Shown here piece after piece: positions 34,987-44,018 of a DNA stretch of 64,000 nucleotides (its first letter is position 1; each line of letters opens with the position of its first letter). The position numbers were made by a program, and so were the translations under genes. This DNA comes from Nitrososphaeraceae archaeon (GTDB lineage: Archaea; Thermoproteota; Nitrososphaeria; Nitrososphaerales; Nitrososphaeraceae). The stretch lies in the NCBI GenBank assembly GCA_031316115.1, contig JALDRC010000005.1:284828-348827 (forward strand). The letters are read 5' to 3'. Under the pieces are notes generated by a model. That model searched no databases, was not told where the DNA came from, and saw only the letters and a list, made by a program, of their open reading frames with translations.

Positions 34987-36291
34987 TCACGGAGATAACG
35001 TAATTCTATAAATCTTACCTTCGCCATTTGATCCTATATCTAATGTAAGAATATATAAAAATCCATCAGGGCCTGTTTCAATATCTGTTATTCCTCCGAA
35101 ATTTGTTCCAAGTGATATTGCAGATATTTCTTCTCCATTGTCAGCAACTTTGTCAAGTAATCTGTCTTGATTATTTCCATCACCATGGATACTCTCATCA
35201 ATAACAAATTTTATCCCTGTTCTTTCCTCATCAACTTTAAAATAATACAGATTTCCATTGGTCTTGTAACCAATATCTCCAACAAAAATATTATTTGTAT
35301 ATTTATCTCCAAGCTTTGATGAATTTAGAAACTCAATATCAGTAACTCCAAGGGATGGAAGCCAGCTGAATACAGGATCAGCATATTTAGAATTTGGAAA
35401 ATTAACTAAATCCTCTTCTGTAATACCACTTTGAGATATAGGACCCATAACTTGCTGCCATCCACTATTAAAACCTGGATTTACAAGATTTAGTTCATCA
35501 TATTGATTTGGTCCATTTTCTGTATCCCATAAAATACCAGTTACAGGATCAAATGTAATTCCAAAACTATTTCGTATTCCATAAGCATAGTATTTGTTTA
35601 ACAGTAATTGATTGTTATCCCTTATCACACTATTTGCAAAGGGATTATCTGGAGCAGGAGACCCATCATCTGGATTAACTCTTAATATAACACTGGTATC
35701 ATCAGGTTCTTGTCCATCTACAATATTCTGAAGTTTACCCACATGATTAAGGTCTCCTATAACGACATAAAGATAATTATCAGGTCCAATTATTAATTTC
35801 CCACCGTCATGATTTGGGCCAGGGATTGCAGGTAAATCTAAAATCAAAGTAGGATTAACAAGTTTTTCGCCATTCCATTGATACTTGTAAACTTTATTTC
35901 TTAATGGCTCATTACCATTATTGTTGGATGATTCTGTATAATAAAGAAATACAGAATCTTGGTCTAATATTGCTATTCCCAACAGTCCACGTTCACTAAT
36001 GCTATCTACATTGACTTTTAATACTGGTTCCTCTTGCAAAATACCATTTGAAACCAGTCTGACTGTTCCTTTTTCTTTTTCTAATACCAAAATATTGTTA
36101 TTCTCAATAAATGCCATACTGGTTGGCCAAGACAATCCTTCAACAATGGTTTCTACTTTTAAATTAGGATCTTTCAGGGTTGGTTCCTGTGCACTAACAT
36201 AATCAATGTTATTATTAATCACAAAATAATAAACCGCAGTTATAGCGGTTAGAAATAAAATAATAAATACAATCATTTTTAATTTTGTCAA
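34987..36291 (-). CDS. Exported PQQ-dependent sugar dehydrogenase-like beta-propeller
   Basis: The 434-residue product has an N-terminal signal or anchor segment (MTKLKMIVFIILFLTAITAV) and then a six-bladed GSDH domain. Key blocks are VEGLSWPTSMAFIENNNILV, RGLLGIAILDQ, GPNHDGGKLIIGPDNYLYV (with the catalytic-type His), GIRNSFGITFDP and WDTENGPNQYDELNLV, which belongs to the calcium/PQQ site. Such enzymes oxidise aldoses or sorbosone-type sugars outside the membrane. Archaea often lack PQQ synthesis, so the cofactor may be imported or the protein may only bind sugar; that is inference. Confidence 0.85.
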   Translation of the reverse strand: MTKLKMIVFIILFLTAITAVYYFVINNNIDYVSAQEPTLKDPNLKVETIVEGLSWPTSMAFIENNNILVLEKEKGTVRLVSNGILQEEPVLKVNVDSISERGLLGIAILDQDSVFLYYTESSNNNGNEPLRNKVYKYQWNGEKLVNPTLILDLPAIPGPNHDGGKLIIGPDNYLYVVIGDLNHVGKLQNIVDGQEPDDTSVILRVNPDDGSPAPDNPFANSVIRDNNQLLLNKYYAYGIRNSFGITFDPVTGILWDTENGPNQYDELNLVNPGFNSGWQQVMGPISQSGITEEDLVNFPNSKYADPVFSWLPSLGVTDIEFLNSSKLGDKYTNNIFVGDIGYKTNGNLYYFKVDEERTGIKFVIDESIHGDGNNQDRLLDKVADNGEEISAISLGTNFGGITDIETGPDGFLYILTLDIGSNGEGKIYRITLSP

Positions 36292-36367
36292 TATATTTTA
36301 TTGATTGAAATATTACTTATACATCAAATATATAAGCTCTGTTATGTTAAGAAATTATTGTTAATTG
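36292..36367. other. Short gap with a solo IS6-like terminus
   Basis: AAGCTCTGTTATGTTAAG at 36333-36350 resembles the GGCTCTGTTAAGTTAAG end of the IS6-like copies, with no element attached. It may be an excision or recombination scar in the promoter of the next gene, whose TATA-like box is AAATATATA at about 36326. Confidence 0.4.
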
Positions 36368-36910
36368 ATGCAAAATAATAAATTAATTTCAATATCATTA
36401 CTTTCAACACTATCAATTCTTCTTGTTGCTGTTACTTCATTAACTATACCAGTATATGCACAAGAAAATATTATAGATTCCAAACAACCAAAGTTCTTTG
36501 CAATACAACATGCACAATCTGCTTCAATATCTAAAGTAAATGCAACAACTAATTTCTTAGAATTACATGATGTATCTAACCCTATCTTATTCTCAGATAG
36601 ACCTGACAGAATAGTCAAAACAGAGAGTACCCAACAGTTTTTAGATAGATGGTATGATGCAGGTACAGATACAAAAAATAATAGCTTCTTTTCAGATCCA
36701 CCTAATGCTGCTTTAGTTATAGATGACCAAGAAGGACAAGATGAAGTAGTTATTGAGCTATTTGAACCTGCATATGATTATGATTCTGATGTATTAGTAT
36801 ATAATTTTAATTATCTCAATAATACTGTAGGTAAATTGCCAAGTGAGTTTGGACAGGCTACTTTAGTAATAGATAGTACTTTTGCAAATGCCACACCTGG
36901 AGATTATTAA
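36368..36910 (+). CDS. Secreted FSDRPDRIV-family protein, second subfamily
   Basis: I choose the ATG at 36368 over the TTG one codon before. The 180-residue product has a signal peptide (MQNNKLISISLLSTLSI to VYAQE) and the second-subfamily core: FFAIQHAQSASISKVNATTN, LHDVSNPILFSDRPDRIV, QQFLDRWYDAGTDTKN, DPPNAALVIDDQ, LFEPAYDYDSDVLVYNF, FGQATLVIDS. It is the rightmost complete member. It lacks both the class 1 repeat and the TTTAAATAT box; instead an IS6-like end lies upstream. Function is unknown. Confidence 0.75.
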   Translation: MQNNKLISISLLSTLSILLVAVTSLTIPVYAQENIIDSKQPKFFAIQHAQSASISKVNATTNFLELHDVSNPILFSDRPDRIVKTESTQQFLDRWYDAGTDTKNNSFFSDPPNAALVIDDQEGQDEVVIELFEPAYDYDSDVLVYNFNYLNNTVGKLPSEFGQATLVIDSTFANATPGDY

Positions 36911-36927
36911 ATTAGATGAATTTAAAA

Positions 36928-37051
36928 CAATAGATAACAATATTAGAATTATTTAATCTGGTAATGATTCTAATAAAAAGACATTAAAATATGAGATTAT
37001 GTCAGATGATGCAACGAATATTGAATTGGAAGTGAGTTTGAACAGACTACT
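36928..37051 (+). pseudogene. 3' remnant of another secreted-family gene
   Basis: Directly after the gene at 36368, the pieces ELFN, NDSNKKTLKYEIMSDDATN and EFEQTTF follow the end of a first-subfamily member in changing frames. It shows that the array once had one more copy here. Confidence 0.65.
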
Positions 37052-37241
37052 TTCTTTTTTATTTTTTATCAGTATCTAAATAATGAATTTTTATCCATTT
37101 CTCTTGATTTCTATTGATTTTTAACATAATTTTTAATCATACATTCATAACACAATATAATTTTTCATTCGGTTGCTAACTAAAACATCTCAATTCCATT
37201 GTTTACATAAGATTATCAGTTTAGTCTTAATATTTTTCTAT

Positions 37242-37436
37242 TTATACAAAGCTATAAGTTTTATCAATGCTATTGTATTTCAAAATATTATTTTTTACTA
37301 ACGCACAAATTTGTTTTCTAATTACTGATTCTGAAGGAGAATAAGCAATAGTTTTTGAATGTTTAACTATTTGTTTTGATGTTGCTTTTTCTTTTCTCAT
37401 ATTTTTTATTATATTAATAACATCTTTCTGCGTCAT
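37242..37436 (-). CDS. Small winged-helix-like protein
   Basis: From the ATG at 37436 the product has 64 residues: MTQKDVINIIKNMRKEKATS opens a helix, KQIVKHSKTIAYSPSESVIRKQ gives a helix-turn-helix pattern and ALVKNNILKY the recognition and wing region. That is the plan of small archaeal DNA-binding proteins, though short. A start five codons upstream is possible. Target and role are unknown. It stands alone. Confidence 0.5.
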   Translation of the reverse strand: MTQKDVINIIKNMRKEKATSKQIVKHSKTIAYSPSESVIRKQICALVKNNILKYNSIDKTYSFV

Positions 37437-37575
37437 TATATAATAATACATAGCCTCTCTTTTAATACTTCTTAACTTCTTATTGCTTAGTTTATTGTGT
37501 ATTATTTTCTTTTTATATTTTATAAAATTACTTTGATTATGAATTATTAAATAATATTTTTTTCTAATAAGTTTA

Positions 37576-38049
37576 GTGAAGGATGATAATAATAAAATTG
37601 CATTAAACAGATATCATCTACCTGTTCCAAAGAATTCTATTCAACGAATTGATAGAAATACATCACCTGCTCATATAGGAAAGTTAAGAAATGCAATAGA
37701 CTTTATTGTTCCAGAAAATACACCTGTGCTTGCAGCAGCAGATGGAGTAATAACAATTGTTAAAGATGACTCAACAATAGGTGGTCCTAATCCTGCTTAT
37801 TGGAATTTTTCTAATTTTATTTCAATTATGCATGAAAATAACGAATGGTCAAGGTATGATCATCTCAAATTCAATAGTTCAAATGTAAAAGAAGGACAAA
37901 AGGTTCAACAAGGACAAAAAATAGCAGAAGTTGGTATGACTGGTTATACATATATTCCACATCTACATTTTCAGGTTTTCATATTTACTGGGCCTAATAT
38001 TTGGACAGACTTTGATACCTTGATAGTCGAAGATTTTATAAATTCATAA
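37576..38049 (+). CDS. M23-type metallopeptidase domain protein without a signal peptide
   Basis: The 157-residue product starts at GTG. The LytM/M23 zinc site is present: HIGKLRNAIDF (His33 and Asp42) and YIPHLHFQVF (the HxH motif). VLAADGVITIV-type strands and KVQQGQKIAEVGMTG complete the fold. M23 enzymes cut glycine-rich peptide links, usually in peptidoglycan, which archaea lack, so its target is likely a protein or a foreign wall. It lacks an export signal, which is odd for the family and may mean a cytoplasmic role or a missed leader. Confidence 0.8.
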   Translation: MKDDNNKIALNRYHLPVPKNSIQRIDRNTSPAHIGKLRNAIDFIVPENTPVLAAADGVITIVKDDSTIGGPNPAYWNFSNFISIMHENNEWSRYDHLKFNSSNVKEGQKVQQGQKIAEVGMTGYTYIPHLHFQVFIFTGPNIWTDFDTLIVEDFINS

Positions 38050-38146
38050 ACTAATTATTTAATTTGAAGATATTTGATTTGAATTTTTTTAATCAGAAAA
38101 ATACAATAAAATATTATATTTTTAGAGTCTCAGAATATCTTAAATT

Positions 38147-38350
38147 TTAATAAGATATATCACAGCAATTATCTTGTTTTTCACATTTACAATCAAATGG
38201 TTCTTTCAAGCAAAGTTGACATATTACAGTACCACAACCAATACATGTATTATTTTTTAGATTACAACCCCAATGTTTGCATTCATTCATAATTTTATCC
38301 TTATTAGATTGATTATAATCACTCTTGAATATCTTTTGATATAACGTCAA
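38147..38350 (-). CDS. Small cysteine-rich zinc-binding protein
   Basis: The 67-residue frame contains ECKHWGCNLKNNTCIGCGTV, then CQLCLKEPFDCKCEKQ and a final DNCCD. Eleven cysteines and a histidine fit two small zinc sites. The ATG at 38290 would give a 47-residue form starting at MNECKHW, which holds all the cysteines and may be the real start. Function unknown. Confidence 0.55.
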   Translation of the reverse strand: MTLYQKIFKSDYNQSNKDKIMNECKHWGCNLKNNTCIGCGTVICQLCLKEPFDCKCEKQDNCCDISY

Positions 38351-38400
38351 AAATATAACTCTTTTTATAATTAGGAGAACACCATAAGATGTTTTAATAA

Positions 38401-38706
38401 TTGAGAAAATTAAATAAGCATAACTGGAATATTATTATATTAACATCTATGGGTCAAAAATCACTAATATGTATTTACACAAATAAAGATAGAAATGAAT
38501 TTGCTATTGGATTAAAGGAAGATGAAAAGTTTAGAGCAATGACAAAAGAAGGTGAATTTTATACAAGATTTGTTGATGCTTTTGATCAAATGGTAGATGA
38601 GAATGAAACAGACCGGAAACAGGAATTAAAGAGACGGATCATTGATGCAAAGAAAAATGAAGCTATATTTGTTGAAGTTGACCTAAATAATTGTAAGGTA
38701 ATATAA
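38401..38706 (+). CDS. Hypothetical protein with mixed alpha/beta pattern
   Basis: A 101-residue frame from a TTG. The ATG at 38449 (MGQKSLICIYTNKDRNEFAI) is a likelier start and gives 85 residues. The sequence alternates strands (SLICIYT, FAIGL) and long charged helices (FVDAFDQMVDENETDRK, LKRRIIDAKKNEAIF). Not recognised. It is divergent from the cysteine-rich gene at 38147. Confidence 0.5.
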   Translation: MRKLNKHNWNIIILTSMGQKSLICIYTNKDRNEFAIGLKEDEKFRAMTKEGEFYTRFVDAFDQMVDENETDRKQELKRRIIDAKKNEAIFVEVDLNNCKVI

Positions 38707-38781
38707 TAAGAAAATTATAGGAAAAAGAAAATAAATTAAACCTTTATTGGCAATAATAACTCTGTTTATATGTAATTTTAC

Positions 38782-38994
38782 CTAATTTCGAATTATTGTA
38801 TTTAATAGCATCTTCTCTTTGAATTTGGTGTTTCTTGGTTTTACTCTTAATCTATATCCACAGCAAGGACACTGTAGACCTGGCCAATAAATAAAAATTT
38901 CACATTCTTGACAACGTTTTTGGCCTATTGTATAACGTTGTCCGCCTTTTGGTTTGATTGCCTTATGACGGATACATATTCCTTTGCATACCAA
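38782..38994 (-). CDS. Zinc-ribbon protein of a family common in Nitrososphaeria
   Basis: The 70-residue product begins MVCKGICIRHKA and contains KRCQECEIFIYWPG and QCPCCGYRLRVKPRN. CxxC pairs at the C-terminal half form a zinc ribbon, and a basic tail follows. Very similar small proteins (MxCKGICxRHKA start, CPCCGxRLR end) occur many times in ammonia-oxidising archaea and are often taken as transcription- or replication-linked DNA-binding proteins; that role is unproved. Confidence 0.75.
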   Translation of the reverse strand: MVCKGICIRHKAIKPKGGQRYTIGQKRCQECEIFIYWPGLQCPCCGYRLRVKPRNTKFKEKMLLNTIIRN

Positions 38995-39262
38995 TAAATA
39001 TTCAAATTAGAATTAGTATTAAAAATCTATTTAAACTAATACTATGATTTTTGATATACTTTTGTTACAACAAAATTTATTTAAAATAAAAAATCTGATT
39101 GGTTATAGTGGAATAGGTTTTAACCTATACTTGAACAAATTATCTTAATTCTAATGAATAATCTTTTTTGAATATCTCTTTCATATTGATTACTCATTTT
39201 CAATATTCATTCTGTGAATATATTAAAATAAACCTCATATATCTAGATCCTAGTAAATAGTA

Positions 39263-40363
39263 ATGACTTTTGAAACTAAAAATAATCTTGATGAAACCAA
39301 ACTCAATTCATTTATGGATAAAATAATTAATGATTTGAGTGGAAGCTATGCTACTTTACTTTGTATAATAGGAGATAGATTAGATCTTTTTAAAAAACTT
39401 GAGAAATATGGTCCTATAACAAGTCAAGATTTTGCAAAAAAATCCAATGTAAATGAAAGATATGCAAAAGAATGGCTAAATGGGTTGACATGTGCAAAGT
39501 ATATAGAATATAATCCTGATGATCATACTTTTATCCTTCCACAAGAACATGCGCAAGCACTGACAATAGAAGGGGGACCTATGTTTGTGGCAGGAATGTA
39601 TCAAAGTATGTTTGCAGAAGTTAAGAATTTAGATAAACTTTTAGATGCTTTTGAAAATGGAAAAGGAATTCCAATTGAACAGTACGATAAAAATGAATTT
39701 GAAGGAATGGAGAGAATGACTTCAAGTTGGTTTGAAAATCTGTTAGTACAGGAATGGATATCTTCAATTCCAGGATTAAATACTAAGCTAAAAGAAGGAA
39801 TTAAAGTTGCAGACATAGGCTGTGGACGTGGTAAAGCCATTATTCAATTAGCGAAAACATTTCCTAATTCAAAGTTTTATGGTTATGATATTCATAGAGA
39901 ATCAATAGAGGGTGCAATACTAAATGCAAAACGGGAAGGATTAGTAGATAATGATAATGTTTTTTTTAAGATATCAGATATAACAAAAGATGGCTTACCA
40001 GAAAATGAATATGACCTAATTACTACTTTTGATGTAATACATGATATGCCTAATCCATATAATGCTCTTCAAATAATAAGTAGGTCGCTGAAAGACAATG
40101 GAACTTATCTACTTTTAGAGATTAATACTAAGGATAAACTTGAAGATAATATTGGTCCCTTTGGTACTTTATTCTATGGTTGGAGCATTATGTATTGTAT
40201 GACTGTTTCTCTTGGAGCTGGTGGAGAAGGCCTTGGTACTGCAGGCTTACCAGAATCTAAAGTAAAAGAATATTGTAAACTAGCTGGTTTCAAATATGTA
40301 AGAAAAATAGATTTAGATAATCCATTCAATTGTTTGTATGAAATAAAAAAAACTAATAATTAA
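39263..40363 (+). CDS. SAM-dependent methyltransferase with N-terminal winged-helix domain
   Basis: The 366-residue product has an N-terminal dimerisation/winged-helix domain (KLEKYGPITSQDFAKKSNVN, residues 40-65, then YAKEWLNGL), followed by a class I methyltransferase: VADIGCGRGKAIIQLAK is the SAM-binding motif I, FYGYDIHRESIEGA motif II, and YDLITTFDVIHDMPNP motif IV. This layout is found in O-methyltransferases and in bacterial and archaeal relatives of unknown substrate. It stands alone 130 bp before IS copy D. Confidence 0.8.
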   Translation: MTFETKNNLDETKLNSFMDKIINDLSGSYATLLCIIGDRLDLFKKLEKYGPITSQDFAKKSNVNERYAKEWLNGLTCAKYIEYNPDDHTFILPQEHAQALTIEGGPMFVAGMYQSMFAEVKNLDKLLDAFENGKGIPIEQYDKNEFEGMERMTSSWFENLLVQEWISSIPGLNTKLKEGIKVADIGCGRGKAIIQLAKTFPNSKFYGYDIHRESIEGAILNAKREGLVDNDNVFFKISDITKDGLPENEYDLITTFDVIHDMPNPYNALQIISRSLKDNGTYLLLEINTKDKLEDNIGPFGTLFYGWSIMYCMTVSLGAGGEGLGTAGLPESKVKEYCKLAGFKYVRKIDLDNPFNCLYEIKKTNN

Positions 40364-40493
40364 CAAATTTAAGGAATTATTTGATACTAAATGTAAAAAT
40401 ATAACTATACCTCAGATGTTTAATAAACAATGTTCAATAGATCTTTTTCAAATTTATTTTATATACTATTTATAATATTTTTTGGCTCTGTTA

Positions 40494-41204
40494 AGTTAAG
40501 GAGTAAAAGCTATAGCTGAGAACGTTTTATTTATGATATGAAAATTAGATTTGAAAGAAATAGAACATCCACTTTTATCATAATGTACTCTCTTTATCTT
40601 TACTTTCTTGGTTTGAGTCTTAGAAATACTTCTAAAGCGTTAGTGATTTTCAAAGATGAAAAAAGAAGTTACGTATCCATTTGGAACTGGATTCAGAGAT
40701 TTGGATCCTGCCAAATATACAAAAGAAAAAGAATTTCTGCATTCATAATAGATGAAACAGTTATTCAAATTGGTAACCAGCATTTCTGGCTATGGATATG
40801 TATTGAACCAGTACACAGTTCCGTGCTTGGAATCTATCTTTCTGAAGATAGAAACATGCTTGTAGCTGAAAAATTCATTAGATCTCTTGTATCAAAATAT
40901 GGAAAACATACAGTATACACAGATGGAGGTACTTGGTATGATGAAGCATGTAACATAATTGGATTAAAACATCATTTACATTCACCATTAGAAAAAAGTT
41001 TGATGGAAAGAGTTAACCAGTACTTTAAGGATAGAATAGAAAGTTTTGATGACTATTATCCATGTATGCAAATTGAATGCAATCTATTTCATGTACATAA
41101 TTGGTTACAATTCTATGTTTCTATGTATAATGATACCATAGCAAATAATAATAATTGTGATTTTGAGCTAGAGGAGGTGAATATTATCTTAAATTAACAG
41201 AGCC
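40494..41204 (+). mobile_element. IS6-like insertion sequence, copy D (intact)
   Basis: The element is 711 bp, with ends GGCTCTGTTAAGTTAAGG and, inverted, GGCTCTGTTAATTTAAG. Its transposase is uninterrupted. The eight bases on either side do not match, so there is no target duplication. A truncated gene abuts its right end (41205-41353). IS6-type replicative transposition into the same molecule, or recombination between copies, would produce this picture. It is the likely active copy and source of copies A to C. Confidence 0.85.
40538..41197 (+). CDS. IS6-like DDE transposase, intact
   Basis: The 219-residue product starts [20 protein letters not shown]. It has a helix-turn-helix region ([10 protein letters not shown]), then the catalytic core: [13 protein letters not shown] (Asp), [14 protein letters not shown] (Asp) and [13 protein letters not shown] (Glu). 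The end is rich in Phe, Trp and His ([11 protein letters not shown]). Size and motif order fit the IS6 group. The reading frame overlaps the right terminal repeat. Confidence 0.8.
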   Translation: MKIRFERNRTSTFIIMYSLYLYFLGLSLRNTSKALVIFKDEKRSYVSIWNWIQRFGSCQIYKRKRISAFIIDETVIQIGNQHFWLWICIEPVHSSVLGIYLSEDRNMLVAEKFIRSLVSKYGKHTVYTDGGTWYDEACNIIGLKHHLHSPLEKSLMERVNQYFKDRIESFDDYYPCMQIECNLFHVHNWLQFYVSMYNDTIANNNNCDFELEEVNIILN

Positions 41205-41353
41205 ATTAGAGTATATAGAATTTTATCTGATTGGTTTACTGTTTCAGAAAATCTTTGTTTGTAATAATTAAAATCTTCATCACCATGTATTTCATTAAAT
41301 CTTTTAATGGTATTGTTGTAATAATTTAATTTATTTTGATATTTGTACTTCAT
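41205..41353 (-). pseudogene. Gene fragment truncated by IS copy D
   Basis: From an ATG at 41353 an open frame runs for 50 codons into the IS: MKYKYQNKLNYYNNTIKRFN, EIHGDEDFNYYKQRF, SETVNQSDKILYTL. The 3' part is not found on the other side of the IS. Between 41400 and 41550 another minus-strand piece reads VENIEKLWKKFNQLEVFDE and TGNLKLYEFRRY before a stop; it may be part of the same lost locus. Family unknown. Confidence 0.5.
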
Positions 41354-41593
41354 AGAAGGACTTCAAGATATTTGCATAAAAATATAACAAGTCTTTTTCC
41401 AACTTTATTCATTTTTGAATACGGTTACCCTTTTCTATATCTTCTAAATTCATACAATTTAAGGTTACCTGTTGGAGGTTCATCAAAAACTTCTAATTGA
41501 TTAAATTTCTTCCATAATTTTTCAATATTTTCCACACTTTTATTTCAGAAGTTTATTATTAATAAAATATTTTTGGAAAGGTAAGGATTGTCT

Positions 41594-42889
41594 TTAATGT
41601 ATGACTTTTGTATTATTGTTAAAAACATTTCCTTTTGTTGTTTTATCTTCAAACTTTACACCAATCTTTACATCAGTAACAATATTGGAATGAAATACAT
41701 TATTATTTGATTTATCATCAACAACTAATCCATAATCTATTTTTTCTATTTTGTTATTATAAATCTCATTATTAAATGAGTTGATTGTAACGTTTACTCC
41801 ATTTAGACAATTCGAAAGGATATTATCATATATTTTATTATGATGAGAATCTCTTCCAATAGAAATACAGATATCTTCATCATATACTATATTTTTTCTT
41901 ATAATGGAATCATAAACATTTTTGCTTACTGCAATTCCTCTCTTAAAATTTCCATGACCATTATTATATACTTTATTTTCTTCAATAACAATATTATAAC
42001 AATCTGCAGAGCATATTATTCCAGCCGCATAATTATTATAAACAGTATTGTTTTTGATTACTATATCATGAGTTCCACTATGAGGGTCAATTCCATATTT
42101 CTCATTTTCATAAACATAGTTTCCTTCAATTAGCATATGTATCATATCTTTGGAATAGAATCCTTTATAGATATGATGTATGTCATTATTCTTTAGTATA
42201 CTGTTTTGCCCACCATTAAAAGTAACTCCACCACATCCACTACAACTATATCCTAAATATGCAAGCTCAGAATTTTGAATTATTGTAGGTGCTGTTGCAT
42301 CTGTATTTACCTTTATATATGGTCTTGATACTTTTGCATATAAAGCTTCATTATACTTTGCATCTTTCGGAAATTTTATATAATCATTTGTTTCCGGATT
42401 CCAAGATGTTATTTTTACAGAATCTACTTTCAAACTTCCATCTATTGTAATTGCATTTGGAGTATTTTTAGATGGAATTATCTTAAGCCATGTGACATCG
42501 TTTGAATTGATATCAAGAGAGGTTTCTTTTTCAATTTTAATACCTGCATTAAGTAACCATATCTTTTCTTCATTGTTATTCCTATTAATAGAAGGTGATG
42601 ATTGTTGTTGTTTTTGTTGAATGATAATTCCAGAATCTTGTAATTGATTATTATTACTAATATCTGCAAAAGTTATATTTTTACAAGTAATAGAGATTAG
42701 ATTTTTTGATTCATTATATCTTATACATTTGTCTTTTTTTTCTTGTTGTTTTGCTATATCTATTTTTTCTTCAGCTTCTATAATTTGGTAATAATAAGGA
42801 ATTGTTGATATAAACATGGATAGAAAAAAAGAAGCAAACATTATTGGATAAAACCGTATCCATAATTTTTTATCAATCAAATTTATCAT
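41594..42889 (-). CDS. Exported right-handed beta-helix protein, AlgG-like C5-epimerase candidate
   Basis: The 431-residue product starts with a membrane-anchor or signal segment (residues 10-35). From about residue 200 it has repeated beta-helix rungs with Asn ladders: NSILKNNDIHHIYKGF, EKYGIDPHSGTHDIVIKNNT, YAAGIICSADCYNIVIEENK, FKRGIAVSKNVYDSIIRKNI. GIDPH followed by GI(I/A)xS is the signature region of mannuronan C5-epimerases (AlgG, AlgE), where the Asp and His of DPH act in catalysis. SCSGCGGVTF just before may form a disulfide. It could modify an exopolysaccharide. A plain NosD/PbH1 structural role is the alternative. Confidence 0.7.
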   Translation of the reverse strand: MINLIDKKLWIRFYPIMFASFFLSMFISTIPYYYQIIEAEEKIDIAKQQEKKDKCIRYNESKNLISITCKNITFADISNNNQLQDSGIIIQQKQQQSSPSINRNNNEEKIWLLNAGIKIEKETSLDINSNDVTWLKIIPSKNTPNAITIDGSLKVDSVKITSWNPETNDYIKFPKDAKYNEALYAKVSRPYIKVNTDATAPTIIQNSELAYLGYSCSGCGGVTFNGGQNSILKNNDIHHIYKGFYSKDMIHMLIEGNYVYENEKYGIDPHSGTHDIVIKNNTVYNNYAAGIICSADCYNIVIEENKVYNNGHGNFKRGIAVSKNVYDSIIRKNIVYDEDICISIGRDSHHNKIYDNILSNCLNGVNVTINSFNNEIYNNKIEKIDYGLVVDDKSNNNVFHSNIVTDVKIGVKFEDKTTKGNVFNNNTKVIH

Positions 42890-43198
42890 TATTATTTCTC
42901 CTTTCCTGATTTATTTTTACTACAGCAGATTAATAGTTAAGAATTCACAATTAAGGTTGTGATATATTTTTCTTTTTAAATAAAATTAGTAATATTAGTA
43001 GAGAATGATTCATTGCTTTTGAAAGATCTAGGGATTGTTAAAAGTTAGGAATAGAATCTTCTTTATGCAGCAGGGTCGTACTGTTATCTCAAATTTAGAT
43101 ATTATTATTAGAAACTTAAGTTTTTAGAAAATTTCATATAATTAATCTAGTTACATTTTTAATCTATTATCTTATAACAATTATCTTTATTTTCCCAT
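42890..43198. other. Intergenic stretch between divergent genes
   Basis: No gene or repeat recognised. Confidence 0.4.
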
Positions 43199-43666
43199 TT
43201 GACAATGCGTCAAGTTGGAGGCCAAAAACTTATCAAAAATATGGAGGTTACTCTATGGTCGGTAACATTTGCACCATTAGTTAAGAGATTATATAATTTT
43301 GGAGAATACACAGCTTACAACGCTATCTTAGACGAAATAGCACATGCCTTGGGATTTGTTCATTCCAACAATGATAATGATTTGATGTCTGTTAAAACTG
43401 AATTACAAAATTTCGATAAAGAACCATTAGAAGTATCAAACTGCGATGCACATACAGCACTTGATCAGAATAGAATGCTGCATGATGTACCAGAAAGTAA
43501 ATTTCCCACGTACTCGGTATTTGTTGGAGAAGATGGTTACAACGAAGAAGATAATAGATATTATGAGTGTATAAATCTAGAATTTTTAAACTGTCAAGGC
43601 CATTTAGAAAAATCAAGATTTGTTCTAATATTTTATTATAATATTCCTATTTTGAAGAAATTATAA
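43199..43666 (+). pseudogene. Degenerate matrixin-like metalloprotease fragment
   Basis: The open frame of 155 codons begins at TTG without a signal peptide or a full catalytic domain. YTAYNAILDEIAHALGFVHS matches the metzincin motif HExxHxxGxxH, but the first zinc ligand is Asp (DEIAH instead of HEIGH). Further on, NDNDLMSV keeps the Met-turn-like segment. The rest (YSVFVGEDGYNEED) is not recognised. It is either a dead remnant or a binding protein that lost catalysis. The minus-strand remnant beginning at 43700 lies next to it. Confidence 0.5.
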
Positions 43667-43699
43667 AACTAGATATCGATTTGTTATCTTATTTTCTAA

Positions 43700-43870
43700 T
43701 TAAATCCTAATGAACCTAATATAGAACCAAGCAAGACCTTTAAAGGTTTGTTGCTTACCAGTATCGATACTGTAGCAATATCGCTATCTTGACCATTACC
43801 ATCTATTGCTTAAGTCAATTCATCTTCTCCTTTGAATTTTTTCTCTGGTGTGTTATTAGGATGGCTGTTG
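43700..43870 (-). pseudogene. Remnant of a repeat-type extracellular protein gene
   Basis: On the minus strand the pieces FKGEDELT, AIDGNGQDSDIATVSILV and SNKPLKVLLGSILGSLGFN follow one another around a stop. The pattern DGNGxDSxxATVxI is that of Ig-like or cadherin-like extracellular domains. No start is visible. This is a low-confidence call. Confidence 0.3.
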
Positions 43871-44018
43871 ATGGATTAAAATTGGTGATTGTTCCATGTA
43901 AAGGTCCTGTTTCAATTGAACAAGTTATTGGGTGGTCATCTGGTCAGTAGCAGATAATGTTATTTAAGCAGGTTTCTTTTTCTTTATTTTTAGTCTTATC
44001 ACGAACCAATGGTTCAAT

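Noticed and set aside
8815..37051. Integron-like cassette array with the class 1 repeat as attC
   Set aside because: No integron integrase is in the window, and the repeat lacks the RYYYAAC and GTTRRRY core sites of attC. The idea of gene plus repeat as a unit is kept as inference only.
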